Made by a program: the position numbers and the translations under genes. A DNA stretch of 64,000 nucleotides from Mycobacterium hubeiense (GTDB taxonomy: Bacteria; Actinomycetota; Actinomycetes; Mycobacteriales; Mycobacteriaceae), in the NCBI RefSeq assembly GCF_002838065.1, contig NZ_PIZU01000013.1, forward strand, positions 1 to 64,000. The letters are read 5' to 3'. This document shows positions 34,753-43,464 of the stretch, piece after piece. The stretch's first letter is position 1. The number at the start of each line of letters is the position of its first letter. A model generated the notes under the pieces. The model was given only the letters and a program-made list of their open reading frames with translations, did no database searches and was not told the origin of the DNA.

Positions 34753-35511
34753 TCACTCACCGCGAAATTCAGCCGGACGCCTGTCCCGGAACGCGCGTAC
34801 GCCTTCGGCGAAGTCTGACGTCTCGACCAACCGCTGTTGACCGTCGGCCTCGAGAGCCTGCACCCGCTCGAGGTCGGACAAGGTTGCGGCCGCCAGTGCG
34901 CGCTTAATCCACCGGTACGACTGTGTCGGCCCAGCCGCCACCGCCCGTATGACCTCGCCCAGCTCGGTCTCAAAGTCAGCATCATCGACGACGTGGGAGA
35001 TCATGCCGCAATCGAATGCGGTTGCTGCCGAGATCTTCTCGGCTGTCAACGCCATGCGCGCCGCCCTCGCCCGCCCGATTGAAGCAGGCAATAGCATCGA
35101 CGCTCCGCCGTCGAGCATCAACCCGACCTTGCTGAAAGCTAGTTGGAAATAGGCTGATCTCGCGGCAACCACCAAGTCACACGCCAGAGCGAGCGGACAC
35201 CCGAAGCCGACCGCCGGTCCGTGCACGCCGGCGACGACAGGCTTGGGTAAATCCGTGACCGCCCGCACCACCGCGTTCGCCGCCAGCACGGCGCCTTCTG
35301 TGTCGCCGCCGGTCAGGTCGCCGCCGGAACAGAACGCGCGCCCGGCGCCGGTCAGCAGCACGGCGCGCACCGATGCGTCATCCGCCGACTCGTCGAGGCG
35401 CTCCCGGAGCTCGTTGAGCATCGGCGTATCAACGGCATTCAGCTTGTCGGGGCGGTTTAACGTCAGCCGCAGGATCCCGTCGGCGCGACTGGCCGAGACG
35501 CCGATCGTCAT
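34753..35511 (-). CDS. PaaG-like enoyl-CoA isomerase (crotonase family)
   Basis: A 252-residue crotonase-fold protein. Both classical hydratase glutamates are absent (VGFGCPLALA and AFSKVGL), but Asp134 in AFSKVGLMLDGGAS coincides with the catalytic Asp of PaaG-type isomerases acting on ring-derived or 3-enoyl-CoAs. Oxyanion residues lie in RAFCSGGDLTGG and GPAVGFG. The ATG overlaps the ACAD stop by 4 bp. Isomerase rather than hydratase is my call; function in the 34753-41221 operon would be double-bond shifting. Confidence 0.88.
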   Translation of the reverse strand: MTIGVSASRADGILRLTLNRPDKLNAVDTPMLNELRERLDESADDASVRAVLLTGAGRAFCSGGDLTGGDTEGAVLAANAVVRAVTDLPKPVVAGVHGPAVGFGCPLALACDLVVAARSAYFQLAFSKVGLMLDGGASMLLPASIGRARAARMALTAEKISAATAFDCGMISHVVDDADFETELGEVIRAVAAGPTQSYRWIKRALAAATLSDLERVQALEADGQQRLVETSDFAEGVRAFRDRRPAEFRGE

Positions 35512-36650
35512 AGACCGAGATCGCGGCCGATGATGTCCTTCATGATCTCGGTGGTGCCACCGAAGATCGTCATGATGCGGTTGTCCATGTAGTCGCGGGC
35601 GACGCGGTACTCGGTCATGTAGCCGTAGCCGCCGTGCAACTGCACACAGCCGTCGATCACCTTTTTAGCGGTCTCGGTGCACCACCATTTCGCCTTGGCC
35701 GCCTCGACCGCCGTCAGTTCACCGTCGATGACGGCCCGCAGGCAGCGATCGATGTACTGCTCGCCGATCTCGAGTTCGGTGTCCATCTCGGCGAGCAGGA
35801 ACCGGTTGTGCTGGAAGCTGCCGATCGGCTGTCCGAAGGCCTTGCGGTCCTTGGCGTACTGCAATGTCTGACGCCAGGTTTCGCGCGCCCCCGCAATGGC
35901 CGAAATGGCGATGGACAATCGCTCCGAGGGCAGATTGTGCATCAGGTGATAGAAGCCGCGGCCCTCCTTGCCCAACAGATTGGCCGATGGCACCCGAACG
36001 TTGTCGAAGTTGAGCTCGGCGGTGTCCTGGTAGTGCAGCCCCATCTTGTCGAGCTTGCGTCCGCGGGTGAAGCCCTCCATGCCCGCTTCGACCACGAACA
36101 GCGTGAAGCCCTTGTGGCCCGCGTCGGGGTCGGTGCGGCACACCACCACGACGAGGTCGCAGTTGATGCCCGATGAGATGAATGTCTTGGCGCCATTGAT
36201 GATCCAATCGTCACCGTCGGGCACGGCCGACGTGCGAATGCCCGCCAGGTCACTACCCGCTCCTGGCTCGGTCATTGCGACCGCCACGATCAGCTCGCCG
36301 CTGGTGATACCCGGGAGCCAGCGTTCTTTTTGTTCGTCGTTGCTCAACGACGCGAAGTACGGGCCCACGACGTCGATCTGCAGACTCAACGACGGTGCCG
36401 GACCGCCGTAGCGGGCGATCTCCTCGTCGATGACGGCGTTGAACCGGAAGTCGTCGACGCCGCCACCGCCGTATTCCTCGGGCATGTTGAACCCGATCAG
36501 GCCGTACTTGCCCGCCGCGACCCATGCCGACCGGTCCACCAGCCGGTCAGCTTCCCACCGCTCTGCGTTGGGCGCGAGCTCCTGCTCGACGAACTGTCGA
36601 ACCGTCTGGCGAAACGCCTCGTGCTCGGCTTCGAGGACAAGTCTCTTCAT
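35508..36650 (-). CDS. Acyl-CoA dehydrogenase
   Basis: A 380-residue ACAD with VAVAMTEPGAGSDLAGIRT, the base candidate Glu in NLPSERLSIAISA at the isovaleryl/long-chain position, QLHGGYGYMTEYRVARDYMD and the C-terminal IFGGTTEIMKDIIG. It resembles homotetrameric long/branched-chain enzymes. ATG at 36650 (MKRLVLEAE) sits 7 bases after the upstream stop; the longer frame overlaps the double MaoC gene. It follows FadD, crotonase, SDR and MaoC genes in one operon, giving a complete beta-oxidation-like set with the isomerase. Confidence 0.92.
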   Translation of the reverse strand: MKRLVLEAEHEAFRQTVRQFVEQELAPNAERWEADRLVDRSAWVAAGKYGLIGFNMPEEYGGGGVDDFRFNAVIDEEIARYGGPAPSLSLQIDVVGPYFASLSNDEQKERWLPGITSGELIVAVAMTEPGAGSDLAGIRTSAVPDGDDWIINGAKTFISSGINCDLVVVVCRTDPDAGHKGFTLFVVEAGMEGFTRGRKLDKMGLHYQDTAELNFDNVRVPSANLLGKEGRGFYHLMHNLPSERLSIAISAIAGARETWRQTLQYAKDRKAFGQPIGSFQHNRFLLAEMDTELEIGEQYIDRCLRAVIDGELTAVEAAKAKWWCTETAKKVIDGCVQLHGGYGYMTEYRVARDYMDNRIMTIFGGTTEIMKDIIGRDLGL

Positions 36651-36657
36651 ACCCGGC

Positions 36658-37953
36658 TCACTCTCCGTACAAGCGGCGCATCTCCTCGCCGACCTTGCCT
36701 GATACTCGTGAGACCACCTGAGCCCCACGCCTTCTCAAGTCCTCGTCCGGTACTGGCAAAACGACCGCACCGGACTTCCTGGACGGCAGCAGCACCTTCG
36801 CCGTGCCTTTCGTCGTCGCCTCGTCACGCTGATTGGTGGCGAACACCTCCAACGAGACGGTCTCGGTCGGATCGTCCCCCTTTCCCGTCACCTTCCCGGT
36901 GCATCGGTGGATGTCGCCGTGGTAGTTGAAGCCGCGCACCTGCAGATCCATCTCCGCCAGCCAGCCATCGTCGCCGATCCAGTTGGTCAGCAGATGGCTG
37001 ACCCAGGCGGCGCGCATCTGGCCATAGTCGTACGGTGCGGGAATGCCCAGCGCCTTCGCGCGCTCGGCATCCCAGTGCAACCGCTGCACCACATCCGGAA
37101 CGCCGTACTCGTCAGGCTGATAGAACGCGGGCATCCGCTTGCGAAGCTGATGAGCGAACTTCAGCGGCCCGACACCGTAACCGCCCCAGCCCCAACCCAT
37201 GTGCATGCTGATGATGTCCACCACCGTCAGCGGTCCCTTCATCACCGGCGGCAGTTCGTCACCGACGTTGACGTCCTCCCACCACTGCGGTTCGGCGCCG
37301 CGGCGAACCTCCGCCTCATACGCGGCCTCGACTTCGGCGAAGGCCTCCTCGGTCCAGTGCTGTCGTTCGACGCCGGCCAGCTTGCCGGACTTCTTGGAGC
37401 CGTGGCGTTCGGCGCTGATATAGGACTCGTCGCGGGTGGCGATCGGGTTGCCGTCGATGTCGACATAGAGGAATCGGTAGGTCTCCTTGACCGAGCGGCC
37501 CCCCGAAAACTGGCTCTCCTTGACCTGCACGTCGACCGTGTAGGCCTCCATGAGCACTGGCCGTCCGGCGTAAATCGGCTGATACCACGTCCATTTCACC
37601 CCGGCGTAGTACTTGCCGGTGCCGCGGAACAGGCCGCGGAACAACTTCTTGCGCTCGGGATCGGTGAACTTCGGGGTCTGGTCGATGCCAGTGGAGATCG
37701 CGAAGGTCGGCGGTGCGATCTGCCCGTGCCAGCGGGTCTTCGGACCGTAATCGGGGTCGTAGAACAGCGGGTTGTCGTCGCCGCAGCCGAACGCGAAATG
37801 CGTGATCGCGTCGGCGCTGGGCACCTTGTTCCACGCCTCGTCGCGCTGGTTGACGGCAATCCCGATCTGCGCCTTGGCGCGTTCGATGTCCTCGTCAGTG
37901 ATGCGGCCTTCAACGGCGGCCGTGTCGGCGTCGGACGCCTCGGTTGTGGTCAT
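36658..37953 (-). CDS. Double-hotdog MaoC/FAS1-like dehydratase
   Basis: A 431-residue protein with an N-terminal FAS1-type MaoC-like dehydratase domain (ITHFAFGCGDDNPLFYDPDY and RWHGQIAPPTF near residues 50-85) and a C-terminal half of the same fold (EMDLQVRGFNYHGDIHRCTG near residue 345). The D-x4-F/H-type catalytic pattern of R-specific hydratases is partly visible as DDNPLFYD. It would hydrate or dehydrate an enoyl-CoA too bulky for ordinary crotonases. It starts 9 bases after the SDR gene stop. Size exceeds single MaoC proteins by more than twofold. Confidence 0.88.
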   Translation of the reverse strand: MTTTEASDADTAAVEGRITDEDIERAKAQIGIAVNQRDEAWNKVPSADAITHFAFGCGDDNPLFYDPDYGPKTRWHGQIAPPTFAISTGIDQTPKFTDPERKKLFRGLFRGTGKYYAGVKWTWYQPIYAGRPVLMEAYTVDVQVKESQFSGGRSVKETYRFLYVDIDGNPIATRDESYISAERHGSKKSGKLAGVERQHWTEEAFAEVEAAYEAEVRRGAEPQWWEDVNVGDELPPVMKGPLTVVDIISMHMGWGWGGYGVGPLKFAHQLRKRMPAFYQPDEYGVPDVVQRLHWDAERAKALGIPAPYDYGQMRAAWVSHLLTNWIGDDGWLAEMDLQVRGFNYHGDIHRCTGKVTGKGDDPTETVSLEVFATNQRDEATTKGTAKVLLPSRKSGAVVLPVPDEDLRRRGAQVVSRVSGKVGEEMRRLYGE

Positions 37954-37962
37954 CGGATCCTC

Positions 37963-38820
37963 CTAGAATTGCAGCATTGCGCCGGCGTCCACCTTGAACT
38001 GCAGCCCGGTGACGTAGCGGGACTCGTCGGACGCCAAGAAACAGACGACGTTCGACACGTCCTCGGGCTCTATGTACGGGATCGGCATTGGCTGCATCGC
38101 CGGGAATGCCAACAGGGCGTCCTCTGCGGTGGGATTCTCCAGATCCGGCCGGAAGACGCGATACATCGGCTCGCTCTGCAGCATCGGTGTGTTGACGTTG
38201 GTCGGGTGAACGGCATTGGCGCGGATGGAAAGTGGCGCCAATTGCAGCGCCAGCGCCTTGGTGTACTGATCCACGAACGACTTGGCGAGGTTGTAGCCCA
38301 TGCCGCCGGGGCCGGTCGGCCCGACTCCGGCGCTCGCCGCCTGCGTCGCCGCGATCATGCCCGCGATGGATCCCGTCGTGATGATCGACGCGCCGCTCTT
38401 GAGATACGGCAGCGCGGCATGCACCGTGTTGACCACGCCGACGAAATCGACATCGAATGCATCGGCGAACGCGGTGATCGGCAGATCGCCGCCCAGCGGG
38501 CATATACCGGCGTTGGCCACGACGACATCCAACCGTCCACCGAATTCGGCTATCGCATTGGCGAGTTCACGGGTCAGTCTCTCTTTGTCACGGACGTCAA
38601 CCTGCGCGGTGTATGCGCGTCTACCGGTCTTCTCGACCTCCAGACCGGCTTCCTCAAGGTCGCGCGGTGTGGCCAACGGGTACTTGTTGGTCTCGATGTC
38701 GTGACAGATGTCGAAGAGGATGATGTCGGCGCCCTCTTCGGCCAGTTTGACCGCGTGGCTGCGGCCCTGACCGCGGGCACCGCCGGTCACCAGAACGACT
38801 TTGTCCTGTACGCGTCCCAT
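37963..38820 (-). CDS. Mycofactocin-coupled SDR family oxidoreductase
   Basis: A 285-residue SDR with TGGARGQGRSHAVKLAEEG and the mycofactocin-type insertion DICHDIETNKYPLATPRDLE. The active site reads TTGSIAG with YNLAK; the tail ends in the family-typical TGLQFKVDAG. It would oxidise a hydroxy intermediate with permanently bound NAD re-oxidised via mycofactocin. The ATG shares one base with the crotonase stop (TAATG). The longer upstream-open frame is the neighbouring crotonase gene out of frame. Confidence 0.92.
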   Translation of the reverse strand: MGRVQDKVVLVTGGARGQGRSHAVKLAEEGADIILFDICHDIETNKYPLATPRDLEEAGLEVEKTGRRAYTAQVDVRDKERLTRELANAIAEFGGRLDVVVANAGICPLGGDLPITAFADAFDVDFVGVVNTVHAALPYLKSGASIITTGSIAGMIAATQAASAGVGPTGPGGMGYNLAKSFVDQYTKALALQLAPLSIRANAVHPTNVNTPMLQSEPMYRVFRPDLENPTAEDALLAFPAMQPMPIPYIEPEDVSNVVCFLASDESRYVTGLQFKVDAGAMLQF

Positions 38821-39632
38821 TATCGTGCCTTCCAATTCGGCTGGCGCTTCTCGGCGAAGGCCAGCGGCCCTTCCTTGGCGTCCTCGGATTCGAGCAGCAC
38901 GCCGAACTCTCGCGCGGTTCGCTCCCAGGACGGATTCTCGGCCGGTATCGCACCGCCGTCGGCGCCATAGGCGACCCGCTTGCTGGCCTGAACCGCCAGC
39001 GGCGCATTGACGGTGATCCGTTGTGCCAGAGCTAATGCCGCGTCGACGACGGCGCCGTCGGGCACCACCTGGTTGATCAGGCCCCACTTCAGCGCCTCCG
39101 CGGCCGACATCGGCTCACCGGTGAAGACCAGCTCCATCGCCACCTTGCGGGGCAGCTGTTCCACGATGCGGAACACACCACCCGCGCCGGCGATCAGTCC
39201 GCGCTTGACCTCAGGAAGACCGAAACTGGCGCGCTCTTCGGCGACGACGAGGTCGCTGGCCAACGCGAGTTCGCTGCCACCGCCCAGCGCCGTGCCGTTG
39301 ACGGCAGCGATGGTCGGCTTGTCGATGAAATGGCGCACATATCCAGCGAAGCCCCACTCACTGTGATCCGGGTGAAACAGGTTCTCACCACGCGAGATCG
39401 CCTTGAGATCCGCTCCGGCGCAGAAAGATTTGTCTCCCGCGCCGGTGATCACCACCGCGCGGACTTCGGGATCCTCTTGCGCCTGCTCCAGGGCATCACC
39501 AACCGCGGTGCTGACCGCCGCGTTGACGGCGTTGCGTGCTTCGGGCCGGTTGATCGTGATGACCATGACGTTGCCACGACGCTCGACGAGCGCGGCCGTC
39601 TCTTTGACCGTGTCGCTGTCAACCTGAGTCAT
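38820..39632 (-). CDS. Enoyl-CoA hydratase (crotonase), canonical
   Basis: A 270-residue crotonase with both catalytic glutamates in place: Glu121 in ALGGGSELALASD and Glu141 in FGLPEVKRGL, and oxyanion residues in KSFCAGADL. It should therefore be an active trans-enoyl-CoA hydratase. The ATG at 39632 has a strong AGGGAGG site and overlaps the FadD stop as ATGA. It is the only crotonase in the window that I can show with both hydratase glutamates. Confidence 0.93.
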   Translation of the reverse strand: MTQVDSDTVKETAALVERRGNVMVITINRPEARNAVNAAVSTAVGDALEQAQEDPEVRAVVITGAGDKSFCAGADLKAISRGENLFHPDHSEWGFAGYVRHFIDKPTIAAVNGTALGGGSELALASDLVVAEERASFGLPEVKRGLIAGAGGVFRIVEQLPRKVAMELVFTGEPMSAAEALKWGLINQVVPDGAVVDAALALAQRITVNAPLAVQASKRVAYGADGGAIPAENPSWERTAREFGVLLESEDAKEGPLAFAEKRQPNWKAR

Positions 39633-41221
39633 GATTCCCTCCCTAGTTTTTCGGCGGATTTCGCTCGCGCATGCGCGTCTTCCCGCGGCCGCTCGCCGCG
39701 AAGTTTTTGGAACGTTGCTACCAGCCGGCGGCGGTCGACCTTCAGCGCAGCGCCTCGCGGCAGCTCGTCGACGACAAACACCCGTGCTGGGACCTCGTAC
39801 GGCGTCAGCAGTAGCCGGCAGTGCGCTCGCAGCTCTTCTTCGCTGACATGCGCGCCGTTGCGGACTTCGACGGCTGCCAACGGAAGCTGGCCCAGCCGCG
39901 CATCGTCGACTCCGGCCACCGCGGCGTCGGCGACAGCAGGATGTGTGCGCAGCGCGTCCGCGACGGCTTCGGGTGCCACTTTGAACCCGCCCCGGACAAT
40001 GACGTCGTCGGCACGGCCGTCGATGTAGAGGTACCCGTCTTCGTCGATGTGTGCGAGATCGCTTGTGGTGACCCAGCGCTCGGCGGAGTTGCCCACCTGG
40101 GCAGAGGCCACCTGCAGCCGTCCGGACTGACCGGGGGGCAACACGGTGCCGTCCTCGCCGATCACCTGCAGCCGCACGCCGGGAAACGGGCGACCCACGC
40201 TGCCCCTCTTCTCGGTCCACGACGCATTGAAGTCCTTCAATGTCCATCCGGCGACCGCGCCGGCGAATTCTGTGGCGCCGTAGGTGATGAGGATCGGAAT
40301 GCCGTAGCGCTCCACGAAGGCGTCCACCATTTCCGGATCGACCGGCGCGGTACCGGTATTGATGGCGCGCACGCTGGCCAGGTCCTCACGCGGGATGTCG
40401 GAGTTCAGTACCTCGCGAATGGCCGGCGGCGGTAAACCGACCAGGATCGGCTTGTGCTCCTTGATCGCGCTGTGCCAGCCGGCCAACGAGAACCGCTCCA
40501 GCATCACGATGGGGCGGGCGGCAACCAGCGCCTGCAGTAGCGACCACAGGCCACCGATGTGCACGATCGGAAGCGTCACCATGCCGACCGCGCCCGCGAG
40601 CGGCGGCTTGTCACGGACCTGAGGTCGGTTGTTGTGACGCAGGGCTGCCGACAGCGACACTTCTAGTTGCTTGCGCCCCAACGGAACACGCTTGGCGGGC
40701 CCGGTAGTCCCCGAGGTCAGCATCTCGATGGCGATGCCCGGATTGCCGTCCCGGGGTTCGCGGGTCGCAGCGGCACGGGCGACGACCTCACCTCCGTCGA
40801 CGCTGAACGCGTCGGCCCCGAGTTCGGCGACCGCGTCGGCGAATACCTGTTCGCTCCATAGATGTTGCGGCGCCAGGACGTAGTCAGCGCTGGATGCGAC
40901 GAGGTCGGCGCTCAAGCGCTCGGCGGGCTGCAGCGGGCTGATCGTGACCAGCGTGCGCTCAGCGCGGAATATCGCGATCAGCGCCGCCACCGATTCCATG
41001 CGGTTACCGAGCACCACGGCGACACGACCGCCCGGTCCGCACCCCACCGCGGACAGCTCGCGGTTGATCTGTTCGGTCAAAGCCCGAACCTGACCCCACG
41101 TCGCCCACTGCCCGTCGCACTGGAGCATCCGAGCGTCATCGTCGGCACGCCACAACCGGCCCAGCGCCTCTTGGATGCTCGTCATCGTCACTTTCTGCAG
41201 ACTCGGCGCCGCATGCGCCAT
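39629..41221 (-). CDS. Acyl-CoA synthetase (FadD-like)
   Basis: A 530-residue AMP-binding protein with the P-loop EMLTSGTTGPAKRVPLG (K-R in place of the usual K-G), YGATEFAG and GGFKVAPEAVADAL. The C-terminal lysine in GAALKVDRRRL is present. First gene of the 34753-41221 operon. ATG at 41221 lacks a ribosome-binding site, but a TACATT -10-like box ends 7 bases upstream, fitting a leaderless transcript; ATG at 41185 is the alternative. The end is unusually rich in Arg/Ala/Glu. Confidence 0.88.
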   Translation of the reverse strand: MAHAAPSLQKVTMTSIQEALGRLWRADDDARMLQCDGQWATWGQVRALTEQINRELSAVGCGPGGRVAVVLGNRMESVAALIAIFRAERTLVTISPLQPAERLSADLVASSADYVLAPQHLWSEQVFADAVAELGADAFSVDGGEVVARAAATREPRDGNPGIAIEMLTSGTTGPAKRVPLGRKQLEVSLSAALRHNNRPQVRDKPPLAGAVGMVTLPIVHIGGLWSLLQALVAARPIVMLERFSLAGWHSAIKEHKPILVGLPPPAIREVLNSDIPREDLASVRAINTGTAPVDPEMVDAFVERYGIPILITYGATEFAGAVAGWTLKDFNASWTEKRGSVGRPFPGVRLQVIGEDGTVLPPGQSGRLQVASAQVGNSAERWVTTSDLAHIDEDGYLYIDGRADDVIVRGGFKVAPEAVADALRTHPAVADAAVAGVDDARLGQLPLAAVEVRNGAHVSEEELRAHCRLLLTPYEVPARVFVVDELPRGAALKVDRRRLVATFQKLRGERPREDAHARAKSAEKLGRES

Positions 41222-41253
41222 CTAGTTAAATGTATACAGACATGGTTTACTAG
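41222..41253. promoter_or_regulatory. Compact divergent promoter with imperfect inverted repeat
   Basis: The 57-bp gap between the FadD (-) and small ACAD (+) genes contains CTAGTTAAA (41222-41230) facing TTTACTAG (41246-41253), arms matching except one extra base. The -10-like TACATT for FadD lies within it. One bound repressor could shut both directions. GAAAGGGG further on is the ACAD ribosome-binding site. Confidence 0.45.
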
Positions 41254-41278
41254 GTCAACCTTCTGAAAGGGGCTGCGG

Positions 41279-42268
41279 ATGGACTTCGGCTTGACCGGCG
41301 AACAGGAACAACTCGCCGACGCCGAGCGGGCATGGCTGGACCGAAACGATCCGATCGCGCGCCTGCGACAGTCCGTCGACACGGCACCGACCAGCGTCGA
41401 TCCCGCCGCCGTCGCCCATGCGGCGGAGTCGGGACTGTTGGCGCTTCTGACAACGGACGTCGGCGGCACATACGTCGATCTGGCGGTGTGCAGCGAGGCG
41501 CACGGATACGCAGCAAGCTCGTTGCCGTTGGCGGATCTGACGATCGGCGCCTGGCTGCTGGAGCGCGCGGGCAGGCCGGAAGCGGCCGGGGCTGCCGAGG
41601 GCGAGCTGCTCGTCGGTGTGGCCCGCGCAGCCGATCAGGTCTCGTGCCCCGTCCCGATGGCCGCCGATATGGATGTTTTCGCGGTCGTGAGGCGAACCGC
41701 CGACGGTGAATTCGTGGCGCTTGGGCGTGACCCGAAGCTTGTGACAATGACGACGCTGGACCTGACCCGGTCGTGGGCGCGGCTGGACCTCGACGCGTCG
41801 GTGCTCGACTGGAAGGCGCTGCCAACCGGAACTCTGCAACACGTGCGCGACGCGTTGGCGGTACACCGCGCGTTCGACGCGCTCGGCGGTGCGGCACGAC
41901 TGCTCGAGATGACGGTCACTTACGCGAAACAACGTGAACAGTTCGGTGCGCCAATCGGATCTTTCCAGGCCGTGAAGCACCATTGCGCGGACATGGCCGT
42001 CGGTGTGGAGGCTGGTCGCACGGCCTTGTGGGCGGCGGCGGTCGCGCTCGACGAAGCGCCGGCGGAGCACCGCTCGCGTGTGGCGTCGGCCGCAGTGGCT
42101 TACGCGAAGTCCGCGGCCAGCCGGGTCGCAAGCACCGCGCTGCAGGTGCATGGCGGAATCGGGTTCACCTGGGAGCACGACCTGCATCTGTTCCTGCGCC
42201 GCATCAAGGTCGACGAAGCCGTCGACGGAACCGTTGCCGAGCACCGCGCCGCTCTGGTACCGGTCTAG
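41279..42268 (+). CDS. Acyl-CoA dehydrogenase, small non-catalytic-type subunit
   Basis: A 329-residue ACAD-fold protein with KQREQFGAPIGSFQAVKHH and LQVHGGIGFTWEHDLHLFL, but no Glu at the helix-G base position (LAVHRAFDALG) and DGT rather than EGT at the C-terminal base position. This suggests a non-catalytic partner of a heteromeric ACAD. ATG with GAAAGGGG about 8 bases upstream. The best partner candidate is the full-length ACAD at 42280-43464, convergent and only 11 bp away, or the FadD-operon enzymes. Confidence 0.85.
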   Translation: MDFGLTGEQEQLADAERAWLDRNDPIARLRQSVDTAPTSVDPAAVAHAAESGLLALLTTDVGGTYVDLAVCSEAHGYAASSLPLADLTIGAWLLERAGRPEAAGAAEGELLVGVARAADQVSCPVPMAADMDVFAVVRRTADGEFVALGRDPKLVTMTTLDLTRSWARLDLDASVLDWKALPTGTLQHVRDALAVHRAFDALGGAARLLEMTVTYAKQREQFGAPIGSFQAVKHHCADMAVGVEAGRTALWAAAVALDEAPAEHRSRVASAAVAYAKSAASRVASTALQVHGGIGFTWEHDLHLFLRRIKVDEAVDGTVAEHRAALVPV

Positions 42269-42279
42269 CGCGAGCGCAG

Positions 42280-43464
42280 TCACTTGCGTGGCAGGCCAAG
42301 CCCGCGTTCGGCGATGAGGTTACGCATGATTTCCGAACTGCCGCCCGCGATGGTGTAGGCGCGGGCATATAACCACTCGTCCTGCCAGCGGCCGTGGTCG
42401 AGGACGTTGTCGTCACCTTCGATGAGCACACCATCCTCACCGGCCAACTCGACCGCGAAAGCCGCCATCTCCAAGTTGATTTCGCTGAAAATCAGCTTGC
42501 CCATCGCCGCGTCGTGCATGCGTTCGCGGCCGCGAAGCCAGCGGGTCAAGTTGGCATACGTCAACGCCGACAACGCCTCCACCTCGGCGCTGAACTGGCC
42601 GATCCGGTCGCGGACCCGATCGCTGTCGATAGCGGGGCGGCCGTCGATGGTGACCCGACGGGCGAGATCAATCAAGGCATCGATCGCCAGCCGCAGCTTC
42701 ACCACGATTCCACCCACATTGGTGCGCTCATGGGCGAGCGTGGCGTTCGCGATCGCCCAACCCTGGCCGGGCTCGCCGATCATCGCGTCGGCCGGCACCT
42801 CGACACCGTCGAAGAACACCTCGTTGAAATCGGAGGTGCCGGTCAGCTCACGTAGTGGTCGCACACTCACCCCGGGCGCGGACATGTCGAGGATGAACGC
42901 GCTAATGCCCTTGTGCTTCGGCGCATCTGGGTCGGTGCGTGCCAGCAGATAACCGTATCGCGCCCAGTGCCCGTCGGTCGTCCACACCTTCTGGCCGTCG
43001 ATTGTGTAGGTGTCGCCGTTGCGGACGGCGCGAGTGCGCAGCGACGCCAGGTCACTGCCCGCCCCCGGCTCGCTGAACAGCTGGCACCACAGTTCACGGC
43101 CCGCGCGAATCTTGGGGAGATGGCGTCGACGCTGTTCGTCTGTGCCGTAATGGATCAGCGCGTGCGACGCGAGCACGCTACCGCTCTGCGCCCCAGGCGC
43201 CTGCGCGCGAGCGAGCTCCTCCCCCACAATGATCGAGTGTTCGGGCGTGAAGTCGTCACGGCCTCCGAATTCCACGGGCCAGTCCGCTCCGACGTACCCC
43301 GCCTCGTACAGACGACCTGTCCACTCCTGCAATGCGTTGAACTCGGCGTCGTTCTCGGCGCTGCGCACCCCCGCCCGGGGCGGAATCGCCGGGGCGTGCT
43401 CGGCGATGAACGCCCGCACCTCGGCGCGGAACGCCGCCAACTCAGGGCTCATGCCGTATTCCAT
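42280..43464 (-). CDS. Acyl-CoA dehydrogenase, catalytic-type subunit
   Basis: A 394-residue ACAD with LWCQLFSEPGAGSDLASLR, Glu246 in ATLAHERTNVGG at the catalytic base position, and GGSSEIMRNLIAERGLGLPRK. It resembles catalytic subunits of alpha2beta2 ACADs. ATG at 43464 has GGAGGG 5 bases upstream, which decides the start although it overlaps the preceding gene by 16 bases; ATG at 43452 would give a 4-bp overlap. Probable partner: the small ACAD at 41279-42268. Confidence 0.92.
   Translation of the reverse strand: MEYGMSPELAAFRAEVRAFIAEHAPAIPPRAGVRSAENDAEFNALQEWTGRLYEAGYVGADWPVEFGGRDDFTPEHSIIVGEELARAQAPGAQSGSVLASHALIHYGTDEQRRRHLPKIRAGRELWCQLFSEPGAGSDLASLRTRAVRNGDTYTIDGQKVWTTDGHWARYGYLLARTDPDAPKHKGISAFILDMSAPGVSVRPLRELTGTSDFNEVFFDGVEVPADAMIGEPGQGWAIANATLAHERTNVGGIVVKLRLAIDALIDLARRVTIDGRPAIDSDRVRDRIGQFSAEVEALSALTYANLTRWLRGRERMHDAAMGKLIFSEINLEMAAFAVELAGEDGVLIEGDDNVLDHGRWQDEWLYARAYTIAGGSSEIMRNLIAERGLGLPRK

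Noticed and set aside
36907..38970. 687-codon open frame on the plus strand
   Set aside because: It runs antisense to the MaoC-like and SDR genes, whose products match known families; long antisense frames are expected at this GC content, and the translation has no recognisable domain.
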